From assembly GCA_902797195.1 (NCBI GenBank), contig CADBRY010000246.1, positions 1-14,778 on the forward strand: 14,778 nucleotides of DNA, in the 5' to 3' direction. Under the pieces are notes generated by a model that saw nothing but the letters and a program-made list of their open reading frames with translations, ran no database searches and was not told where the DNA came from. The DNA is from an uncultured Eubacteriales bacterium. GTDB taxonomy: Bacteria > Bacillota > Clostridia > Peptostreptococcales > Anaerovoracaceae. Both the position numbers and the translations under genes were made by a program. How positions within the stretch are numbered: the stretch's first letter is position 1; the number at the start of each line of letters is the position of its first letter. This document shows positions 1 to 6,691 of this stretch, piece by piece.

Positions 1-354
1 AACATATTGGCAAACTGTTTCCTCTTCCTTGCCTAGTATCAACTGGCGGCAGTCCACAATAGGCAGTTCGTCTTTGTCTGAGTCCAGATCCTGGAAAAGG
101 GCTTTCCTTGTGGCGGAATTAAAGTACTGAAAGGAACGATACTTTTCAAGATTTTGGTGATCTTGCCTCCAGTCTTCGTTGGACCGACTGAGGATATTTA
201 GCTTTCCCTGGCGGGAAACAACATAGTCTGGTATCCAGAGCTTTTTGTCCAAAGCACTCAGAAATGTCTTCTGATCGATGATCCCACCGTTGTCCCAGAG
301 AAAGGGATACATAAAAGTATGATAACTATATGGTCCCTCTGTTTTTCGGCTCAA
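1..354 (-). CDS. Hypothetical protein, N-terminal part only (gene runs off the left edge)
   Basis: An uninterrupted minus-strand reading frame runs from about position 369 to the window edge, so the stop codon is not in the window. I place the start at TTG 354-352 because a GGAGGG Shine-Dalgarno (366-361) lies six bases upstream. The ATG at 369-367 is in frame but overlaps that ribosome site and has none of its own. The visible 118 residues begin MSRKTEGPYSYHTFMYPFLW and are rich in aromatic and charged residues. There is no signal peptide or membrane segment in this part. The aromatic YHTFMYPFLW block looks like a family signature, but I do not recognise the family. The gene is transcribed away from the tubulin-like operon and shares its control region, so it may be a partner of the system; that is inference. 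The translated part has no frameshift or internal stop. Confidence 0.7.
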   Translation of the reverse strand, partial: MSRKTEGPYSYHTFMYPFLWDNGGIIDQKTFLSALDKKLWIPDYVVSRQGKLNILSRSNEDWRQDHQNLEKYRSFQYFNSATRKALFQDLDSDKDELPIVDCRQLILGKEEETVCQYV

Positions 355-396
355 TACAATCCCTCCCATCGTAACTGAAAGTCATATTACATATTG

Positions 397-425
397 ATAA
401 TATCATAATGAGCTGAAAAGCACAA
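397..425 (-). promoter_or_regulatory. Candidate promoter of the divergent minus-strand gene
   Basis: Read on the minus strand, TTGTGC (425-420) is followed after 17 bases by TATTAT (402-397). The -10 box matches consensus at five of six positions; the -35 box matches only at TTG. Transcription would start near 390 and give a short leader of about 35 bases before the TTG start at 354. The AT-rich setting and exact 17-base spacing support it, but the weak -35 leaves doubt. Confidence 0.4.
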
Positions 426-432
426 TAGACAG

Positions 433-533
433 TTGGCATCAATCAGGGCCTCACTGTGTAGTTGGCATCAATCAGGGCCTCACTGTTGGCATCAATCAGG
501 GCCTCACTGTTGGCATCAATCAGGGCCTCACAG
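433..533 (+). repeat. Four tandem copies of a 24-bp repeat
   Basis: The unit ttggcatcaatcagggcctcactg occurs at 433-456, 462-485, 486-509 and 510-533. The first three copies are identical. The fourth differs by one base near its end (t to a at 532). Copies 1 and 2 are separated by five bases (tgtag); the others are joined head to tail. The array lies between the two divergent promoters, where a set of direct repeats could be an operator array or a replication-slippage product. The 9-mer CTCACTGTT formed at the 2/3 and 3/4 junctions (479-487, 503-511) occurs again at 596-604, inside the spacer of the operon promoter. The protein or process that uses the repeats is unknown. Confidence 0.9.
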
Positions 534-587
534 CGAAGGCGGGGGCCGGGTGAGGTTTGCAGCTAAGCAAGTAACAGTAATTAGTTC

Positions 588-616
588 TTGCGGATCTCAC
601 TGTTTTTCGCTATAAT
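588..616 (+). promoter_or_regulatory. Likely promoter of the tubulin-like operon
   Basis: TTGCGG (588-593) and a perfect TATAAT (611-616) are separated by exactly 17 bases, fitting a housekeeping sigma factor. Transcription would start near 622-624, giving a leader of about 115 bases before the VWA gene. A six-base inverted pair, AACAGT (573-578) and ACTGTT (599-604), straddles the -35 box and could be an operator. The downstream arm overlaps CTCACTGTT, which is shared with the upstream tandem repeats. No other equally good promoter is seen on the plus strand before the first gene. Confidence 0.65.
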
Positions 617-740
617 TATTACTGATATTACCGAATAGTCGTTTGTTCTTCCCAAAGCTCTTCTTTTCACATTGTTTGCTTGCTTCGACTTCTTGATGAT
701 CATTGTGTCCTGAAATGTTAATAAAGGAATGGTTGATTAT

Positions 741-2909
741 ATGCGTTCGATTCAGAATACTATCATCGGTCTGTTTATCGTCATCTTGTTGTTCTCGTCG
801 TGTTTTTCTGGCTTTGCGCGTGCAGAAGACTCTGTACCAGTTCGCAACCATAAGGTCATTGCTGTTGTTTATGACGATTCCGGCAGTATGACGGGCGACA
901 ACTGGTCCTATGCCAATTATGCGATGCAGGCTTTCACTGCGATGCTCAATCAGGGAGACCAATTATTCCTGGTCTATATGAGCCAGCCCTCCCGAAGTAC
1001 GCAGATCGATTCCTCTGACCTTGCTTCAGCAGTACGGCGTGTACGCGAGCATTCGGATATGGGTGGCACCCCCTTTGAGTCCGTGGAAACGGCTGTCAGT
1101 CAGTTGAAGGGGATCCGGGAGGAGGATCCGAACGCCCAGTTCTGGCTGGTTGTCTTTACCGACGGCGGTTTTACCGACGTTGAGATGTCCGAGGTGCAGA
1201 ATACGCTTGATGACTTTGCTTCAACAAAGATGAGTAACGGCAGCGAGCCTCATGTTATGTACATGACGATCCGGGACGATTCCGGCAGTTATACGCCTTC
1301 CGCCTCTCATCAAAATATCCAGATTCTCCCGGCGAAGGACGGCGTCGAAATCGTTAGTAGCATTTTCTCCATCTCTTCCCAGGTCTCTGGCCGGTTCCGT
1401 GTGGAGGATAGCGATATTACCTTTGTGGATGGAAAGACCGTTACCGTCAACTCCGACATTCCCCTTCTAACCATCGGCATCCTGACTCAAAACACAAAGG
1501 CAGAGGTCGTGGACGTGAAAACGATCGAGGGTGCGTCGGTCCCGATCAAATCCAAGATACCGATCAGCGCACCTGACCCGTCAAACCCCGGCGCAGAAGG
1601 CTCCACGGAGGATTCCATGAGATTGTTTGGGGAGGCAACCCTGGCCGGGGAGGAAACACGGAATATCCCCGCTGGCAAGTATACTATCTCGTTTTCAGAG
1701 GAACTTTCAAAAGACGATCTTTTGATTATGTTTGAGCCGGCGCTCTATCTTCGCTTGAATCTTTTGCAGGATGGGATGCCAGTAAGTGACCTGACATCCA
1801 TCCCGGAGGGGGCGGAAGGTTTAGAGGCAAAGGCGGAGTTGTACGAGTTCGGAACCAACAATCTTGTGTCGGAATCCCTTCTCCCCGGCGGCGTAGTGAA
1901 AAAGACAGAGCACACGTTGGACGGACAGACCGTCTCATCGGCCGATTCTCTTGAACTTTCCCCGGTTTCCGCTGAGAGAGGATCCCATACTGTCACGGCA
2001 TCTCTGGAGTTGCCCGGATACTTTCATCTGGAATCCTCTGTGTCCTTTTCTCCTCTTTCTGTTCAAATCAGCAGGATGACCGCAGAGGTCGTGGGTGACG
2101 GCTCAGTGCGGCAGAAAGACAAAAATGGGAACACAGACGGCGAAGACGTCGTGTACATCTCCAAACTGGGGGAAAACAGGACCGGCATCCGTTTTACTTT
2201 GTACACAGAAGACGGGCCCATCGATAAAGTGAGCGCATTAGTCAAGGAATCCGATTTCCGAAACGGACTGAGTTTGGATTTTAATAATTATAAAGTCGAA
2301 GTTCAGGACGACGGCTCCTTCCTGGTCTACCCCAGCAAAAAACCGTGGTATTACCACAGTTTCCTCTATTATGCGCTGCATCACGGACAGCAGTCTATCC
2401 GGGCGGAGATCGATGGTGTCCAAGAGGAAGAGTCTCTGACCTTCAAATACGGAGATCAATTCGTGGTTGAGTTGCTCAAGCTGGTGATTCCCCTCTATCT
2501 GATTTGGTGGTTGCTGTTCAAGAAGCATTTCCCTGGGGAAACGCTTGTTCATGGCCTCGGGAAACAAAACTCTCTGGGCACCTGGACATTTCGCGAGTCC
2601 GAGAGCATCGAGCTAAACTGGGTCGGTGCTTTCCGACAGAGGCATCCCATCCTGTTCCTAGTCAAATTTATCCTGATGTTCCTGCCGTTCTCCGCCAGAG
2701 TGAGCTTTTGCGGTTATACCTTCACCGGGAACAGGTCATTGGTTCGGAGAGGCAATACCTATCTTACAGTTCGTAATGTAAAGGGGAAGGGAGTGTCCAC
2801 GGCAAGCTCTGCGGCACCGGGCTCCTATCCTGAGCGGGAGACGGAAATGGATGCTACTCTGTTTATCCGGGACGGCCAACAGCGCCATAAGTTCTGGTTC
2901 GATAACTGA
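741..2909 (+). CDS. Secreted, membrane-anchored VWA-domain protein
   Basis: Predicted 722 residues. Residues 1-28 form a signal peptide: basic start, long hydrophobic core, and an ARA|ED signal-peptidase I type site. The VWA domain follows at about 37-205 and carries a full metal-ion-dependent adhesion site: DDSGS (45-49), GGTP with Thr110, and TDGG (140-143). A long beta-rich region (about 210-570) comes next, then a membrane helix at about 574-594 followed by KK. The last ~130 residues should be cytoplasmic; they include another hydrophobic stretch (about 636-652) that may touch the membrane. The VWA part therefore faces outward and may bind a ligand through Mg2+ or Ca2+ and pass a signal or force inward. 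ATG 729 is also in frame but directly abuts the AAAGGA ribosome site (723-728), so I prefer ATG 741, 12 bases from it. A Cys at residue 21 is not in a canonical lipobox. The gene is first in the operon, 99 bases before the tubulin-like gene. Confidence 0.88.
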   Translation: MRSIQNTIIGLFIVILLFSSCFSGFARAEDSVPVRNHKVIAVVYDDSGSMTGDNWSYANYAMQAFTAMLNQGDQLFLVYMSQPSRSTQIDSSDLASAVRRVREHSDMGGTPFESVETAVSQLKGIREEDPNAQFWLVVFTDGGFTDVEMSEVQNTLDDFASTKMSNGSEPHVMYMTIRDDSGSYTPSASHQNIQILPAKDGVEIVSSIFSISSQVSGRFRVEDSDITFVDGKTVTVNSDIPLLTIGILTQNTKAEVVDVKTIEGASVPIKSKIPISAPDPSNPGAEGSTEDSMRLFGEATLAGEETRNIPAGKYTISFSEELSKDDLLIMFEPALYLRLNLLQDGMPVSDLTSIPEGAEGLEAKAELYEFGTNNLVSESLLPGGVVKKTEHTLDGQTVSSADSLELSPVSAERGSHTVTASLELPGYFHLESSVSFSPLSVQISRMTAEVVGDGSVRQKDKNGNTDGEDVVYISKLGENRTGIRFTLYTEDGPIDKVSALVKESDFRNGLSLDFNNYKVEVQDDGSFLVYPSKKPWYYHSFLYYALHHGQQSIRAEIDGVQEEESLTFKYGDQFVVELLKLVIPLYLIWWLLFKKHFPGETLVHGLGKQNSLGTWTFRESESIELNWVGAFRQRHPILFLVKFILMFLPFSARVSFCGYTFTGNRSLVRRGNTYLTVRNVKGKGVSTASSAAPGSYPERETEMDATLFIRDGQQRHKFWFDN

Positions 2910-2940
2910 GCCTGTCCGGATTCGGAGTGTACATTTATTC

Positions 2941-2969
2941 GTGACATTTTACCCTTAGGGCAATATTGT
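2941..2969 (+). promoter_or_regulatory. Possible weak internal promoter before the tubulin-like gene
   Basis: GTGACA (2941-2946, five of six matches) and TATTGT (2964-2969, four of six) are 17 bases apart, within the AT-rich 99-base gap between the VWA and tubulin-like genes. It could give extra transcription of the tubulin-like gene. The gap has no T-tailed hairpin that would end the upstream transcript, so read-through is also expected. Confidence 0.25.
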
Positions 2970-3008
2970 ATTGTGATCGAATCTCCAATATGTTAAAGGA
3001 GGGCTACT

Positions 3009-6000
3009 ATGAGTAAACATGCAACACAGGTTCCTACTGTTCTGATTGGAATCGGCGGAATCGGCGGACAGATCGTCCGGGGCGTTGACCACATTCTGCG
3101 GAATCAGGACAAGTCCTTTGTGCGTCTGTTGGTCTTGGATACCAACGTAAACGACCTGAGCAAGTCCATCGCCCAGAATCTTGCCTATGTCCAGACCAGT
3201 GAGAATATGACGGTCAGCGATTATCTCAGACAGAACAAGTCCTTTGTGAAATGGTTCCCGCCCAACCCTTTGATCAACGCGAAAAACCTTACTCAGGGTG
3301 CCGGACAGATTCGCTCCGTTTCCCGCCTGGGTGCTCTGGCCAGCGAGGCCAGCCACCGCTTTGACACGATTAAGGACGCCATAGAAGATGTGAACCGCAA
3401 CGTCGGCAGCAATTTGCATTCCATGATCCGGGTCATGATCGTGGGATCTGTCAGCGGTGGCACAGGCTCCGGCATGGGCATCCAACTCCCCTTCCTGATC
3501 CGGGATCTGGTGGATGAGTTGGCGAATATGCCCCGGGTGCTGGTGCGCGGCCTTTTTCTTATGCCGGATATCGTTGAAGAGGTCCAGGACACCGACGAAA
3601 AGAAGCGTGCGGTCTATGTTAATGCATATGGCTTCCTGCGGGAGCTCAATGCCTTCAATATGGCCCAGACCTATCAGCGGGGGACAAATAAGATTGACAT
3701 CGAGCACTATCACCGCGCAAATGGGAAGTTCGCAGAGGATCCGACCCTAATGGCCCGGCAGATTCCGTACGACTTCCTTTTCTTGCTGGAAAAGAGCAAC
3801 GTTAAGGGACAAAATATCGGCGAATTTGACGATTACATCTCCAAGGCCGCCGAGATCGTCACATCCCAGCTGTTTGCCGGGGACATGACTGCGAACCTCT
3901 TCTCCAGCGAGGACAACTTGATTGTCAGCGCCGTGGAGCGCAACGGCATGAACCGCTTCTGTAGTGCTGGCATCTCCAAAGCAATCTATCCTGAAAGCGA
4001 GAATCTACGCTACTGTACCCTCCGTTATGCAGAGACCATTCTGAACGACTACTGGCTCCGATTCGATCATGTGGTCGAAGCCAATATGGCTCAGCATAAA
4101 CGCCAGATGGCGGCAAACCCCTCCATTGAACCGAAGGATCCTCGAAAGGAGTACCGGGAGGTATTTGACCAGCTTACAGACCCTCAGCAACACAACGTTC
4201 CCATGGAGCTGAACCTTCTGAAGCGAGAACTGGTCTCACAGGTTCGCAGAAAAGACGAGCAGGGTAATGACGTCGTTGAAATGGTCAATCATGGCCACCA
4301 TCTGTTCCTAGCGATCCAGGCCCATCTGAATGATCAGTTCCTGTCAGAAGAATTGATTCAGCAGGGCAACAACTGCAAGGCGCAGATGAAGAAGATGAAA
4401 AACGATCAGGACAGCGCAGCAACCTATGTTACCGGTAAGCTGGATCTGCTTCGTCAGTACGAAGAGGACGCAAAGAAGCGAGTCGGGGAACTGTCCGCTG
4501 GCTGTATCAACGCGATTCTTCCCAATGATCTATCCATTGCCTCCATTTACCGGGATCCCGGCAAGTATCCTTACTCGATCTATGCCGCGCTGCGGGATAA
4601 GCACCCCATCATCGCACGATATATCCTGTATTATCTCAAGGATATGCTGACCCAGCAGGTAGCCCAGTGCAATTCGGAACTGGCCGGGTTCCGGGAGTCA
4701 GAGGGGGAGACAATCTTCCATAAAGATTACTATGTGGAGAAGTTCAAGGATGGGCGGGTAGACACTGTCATCGAGAATCCTGCCGAGGCCATTAACAGAA
4801 CCAACCCCGGTTTGCTGAGTTTCGCCGGGATCAACTCGTCCGACTATAACCAGCTAGTTCGAAGGATCGTTGCTGACACTGCTGGACATGTGGCTCGGGT
4901 CAATGCTATGTCTGAATTAGAACTGAGACAAGGGGTTTATACCAGTGTTCTTGCGCGGATTGATGTCCTGATCGACATCTATGAGGATTTCTTCAGTAAG
5001 CTGGAGTCCATCCAGGCAACCCGCAGAAAGGAACGGGAGATCCTTGAAGGGGAGCAGCCGCGAATCCAGAACTCAGATATCTATATCTGCGCCGACCCTG
5101 TCTGCAAGCAGTGGCTCTATGCCAAGTTTGACAATCAACTGAAGAATGCCGAATCTCTGACCCTTCCCGAAAACGTGAAAGAGGCGTTTTTCACAGAGGT
5201 CATGTCTGAATACACCCATAAACTTGAGGCCATGGAATCAAAAACTGCCTTTGTGCAACAGCCTCTGTCTATGGAGGAACTGTTTGAGCACTCCATCCTT
5301 GAACCTATGACCCAAAAGTTTGAAAACAAGGAGTTTGCTCACATCAAGATGGACATCGTCTCCGCTTTGCAGCTAGAGTACATGGTTCACAAATCCAAGG
5401 ACATGCTGAAGGTAAACGGACAGTTTGTCACTGGAAACAATTACACCTTTACGGATTACTTCCAGGCTGTAGCCACTCAACTGAGAGAGCTTTCTACCCC
5501 ATACCTTTCCTACCAGACGGTTTCTCAGGAGGTCAACGAGCTACTTACCCGGACTACGAACGCCAACGCCATTGATGGTCGGGTAAGCTGCTACTGGGGC
5601 ATTCATGACAGTGCGGTAGATATGCTCCAGCCCCGCGTCAATGGCCAGATTAACAGAGGCCTGCTGACCGCCCAGTTCGGCTTCCCCGGCGGCACGACAT
5701 ATTACGTCATCAACGGCGACTTCTATGATCCAAGAAAGCTGATTTGCTACTCCTCGATTTATGACCTGTGTATCGAAAACCTGGATAAGTACAGGAAAGG
5801 CCAGACAGCGGAGAAAGAATATAGTGCCCGCTTGCGGAACGTAATTTCAGACACTCACGATGTCGGGACCGGAAGCACGGATTATCTGAAGACAGTGCAT
5901 CCCCATCTTGACAAGCGTTGGCATGCCCACGCCTATCTGCCGATGCTCCGCGTGGATGATGAACGAGACGAGCAGAAAAACATTGCAAAGGCCTTTTTGC

Positions 6001-6623
6001 TGGCGGTAGCCTCCCGTAGCTGCGAGTATATCACCCTTGATCACAAGCCCCGCTGGGCCTTTAAGCGACCGGAGGGCAAGGGAACCCGCCTTGACGGGCT
6101 GCAGCTGGGCGGTAAAGCAGCCTCCAAGGGCAGTTTTGCCACGCTCTTCAACGTCCTGGATGAAAATGCCCTGGTGGTCTCGGAAATCCTGGCGGCAGAC
6201 AACGACCTCGTGGAGACTGTCTATGATTCTATCCGCGTGGACGGAATCACCCTGGAGACGCTGCTGCAGCATCCCACCATCCGCAGTTTCATCGGCGGAA
6301 CATATACGGAGGAAGAACGGGGAAATCTTCTGACGGTCTTTACGCTTCTCTACGACAAAAAGAAGACCGAGCCAATCAACATCCTCGATGTAATCTATTC
6401 CATCTTCAGGGAGGTCAACGACAAGGTTCTTATTACTGCCCTCCTGGATAATCTCAGCGAGTATGTGTACGACTACTGCATGAGGATGACCAACGACCAG
6501 CGGGGCTACAGCGAAGAACTGCTGAGACAGGTTCGTCATGCCATTGGGGAAAACTTTTCCCAGAGGGAGACCGCTGCCCGGGAGTTTAGGATGCTCTGCG
6601 AGGATTTCCTGCTGGAAGAATGA
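3009..6623 (+). CDS. Large tubulin/FtsZ-like GTPase-family protein
   Basis: This 1204-residue protein has an N-terminal tubulin/FtsZ-type nucleotide-binding domain. The motifs appear in family order: a glycine-rich IGIGGIGGQ loop (13-21) like T1, VLDTN (42-46), GAGQ (97-100), the signature GSVSGGTGSG (146-155) matching the phosphate-binding T4 loop, RGLFLMPD after it (180-187), and a VNAYGFLREL helix (204-213) where FtsZ and tubulin carry residues contacting the base. GTP binding and polymerisation are known for the superfamily and inferred here. The remaining ~900 residues are charged and mostly helical by eye, with possible coiled coils near 445-490 and 655-690, and no signal peptide or membrane segment, so it is cytoplasmic. 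FtsZ is about 350-400 residues and tubulin about 450; this length fits the FtsZl-2 type, which as I recall is also found beside VWA proteins. The ATG is preceded by AAAGGAGGG (2995-3003), a very strong ribosome site. The main division FtsZ is ruled out by length and context. Confidence 0.88.
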   Translation: MSKHATQVPTVLIGIGGIGGQIVRGVDHILRNQDKSFVRLLVLDTNVNDLSKSIAQNLAYVQTSENMTVSDYLRQNKSFVKWFPPNPLINAKNLTQGAGQIRSVSRLGALASEASHRFDTIKDAIEDVNRNVGSNLHSMIRVMIVGSVSGGTGSGMGIQLPFLIRDLVDELANMPRVLVRGLFLMPDIVEEVQDTDEKKRAVYVNAYGFLRELNAFNMAQTYQRGTNKIDIEHYHRANGKFAEDPTLMARQIPYDFLFLLEKSNVKGQNIGEFDDYISKAAEIVTSQLFAGDMTANLFSSEDNLIVSAVERNGMNRFCSAGISKAIYPESENLRYCTLRYAETILNDYWLRFDHVVEANMAQHKRQMAANPSIEPKDPRKEYREVFDQLTDPQQHNVPMELNLLKRELVSQVRRKDEQGNDVVEMVNHGHHLFLAIQAHLNDQFLSEELIQQGNNCKAQMKKMKNDQDSAATYVTGKLDLLRQYEEDAKKRVGELSAGCINAILPNDLSIASIYRDPGKYPYSIYAALRDKHPIIARYILYYLKDMLTQQVAQCNSELAGFRESEGETIFHKDYYVEKFKDGRVDTVIENPAEAINRTNPGLLSFAGINSSDYNQLVRRIVADTAGHVARVNAMSELELRQGVYTSVLARIDVLIDIYEDFFSKLESIQATRRKEREILEGEQPRIQNSDIYICADPVCKQWLYAKFDNQLKNAESLTLPENVKEAFFTEVMSEYTHKLEAMESKTAFVQQPLSMEELFEHSILEPMTQKFENKEFAHIKMDIVSALQLEYMVHKSKDMLKVNGQFVTGNNYTFTDYFQAVATQLRELSTPYLSYQTVSQEVNELLTRTTNANAIDGRVSCYWGIHDSAVDMLQPRVNGQINRGLLTAQFGFPGGTTYYVINGDFYDPRKLICYSSIYDLCIENLDKYRKGQTAEKEYSARLRNVISDTHDVGTGSTDYLKTVHPHLDKRWHAHAYLPMLRVDDERDEQKNIAKAFLLAVASRSCEYITLDHKPRWAFKRPEGKGTRLDGLQLGGKAASKGSFATLFNVLDENALVVSEILAADNDLVETVYDSIRVDGITLETLLQHPTIRSFIGGTYTEEERGNLLTVFTLLYDKKKTEPINILDVIYSIFREVNDKVLITALLDNLSEYVYDYCMRMTNDQRGYSEELLRQVRHAIGENFSQRETAAREFRMLCEDFLLEE

Positions 6624-6639
6624 CGAGGCTGGCTTCTGC

Positions 6640-6677
6640 TTTTATCTGGCCACACTCTTTAGTGCGGCCAGGTAAAA
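6640..6677 (+). other. Strong intercistronic hairpin upstream of gene 3
   Basis: Bases 6640-6656 pair with 6661-6677: 16 of 17 positions pair, including one G-T wobble, with one A/C mismatch and a CTTT loop. The T run is in the 5' arm and the A run in the 3' arm, so neither strand has a hairpin followed by a T tract. It is therefore not a normal Rho-independent terminator. It starts 16 bases after the tubulin-like stop and ends just before the GGGGGG ribosome site (6681-6686) of the next gene. Roles in mRNA stability or in setting relative expression of the two genes are possible. Confidence 0.7.
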
Positions 6678-6691
6678 AAAGGGGGGATACG

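Larger units (their letters stand above)
355..740. other. Divergent intergenic control region without a gene
   Basis: This stretch separates the minus-strand gene from the plus-strand operon. It holds the two opposed promoters, the four tandem repeats (433-533), a GC-rich patch after the last repeat (about 533-560), and an AT-rich leader of roughly 115 bases before the VWA gene. An inverted pair cctcac (526-531) / gtgagg (550-555) joins the last repeat to the GC-rich patch. I see no tRNA, CRISPR or recognised riboswitch. A 60-codon frame across the repeats translates a repeated WHQSGPH peptide but has no ribosome site and is treated as an artefact. Confidence 0.7.

Noticed and set aside
433..533. 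CRISPR array
   Set aside because: The copies are joined head to tail with no unique spacers of about 30 bases; only one five-base gap is present and no cas genes are in the window.
433..615. 60-codon plus-strand frame with a repeated WHQSGPH peptide
   Set aside because: It is a direct reading of the 24-bp tandem repeats, whose length is a multiple of three. There is no ribosome site and the frame runs through the promoter region.
801..803. Lipidation of Cys21 of the VWA protein
   Set aside because: The residues before it (FSSC) lack the usual Leu at -3, and an ARA|ED signal-peptidase I site follows; a C-terminal membrane helix already anchors the protein.
597..962. 121-codon minus-strand frame over the VWA gene start
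   Set aside because: It lies across the promoter and the signal-peptide and VWA coding sequence, with low-complexity charged translation; it is a shadow frame.
2955..3713. 252-codon minus-strand frame
   Set aside because: It lies opposite the conserved GTP-binding part of the tubulin-like gene, which has clear motifs and a strong ribosome site; the opposite frame has neither.
5847..6539. 230-codon minus-strand frame
   Set aside because: It is antisense to the C-terminal part of the tubulin-like gene, with no ribosome site or recognisable motif.
6640..6677. Rho-independent terminator after the tubulin-like gene
   Set aside because: The hairpin is strong but followed by A's, not T's, on the plus strand, and the same is true on the minus strand.
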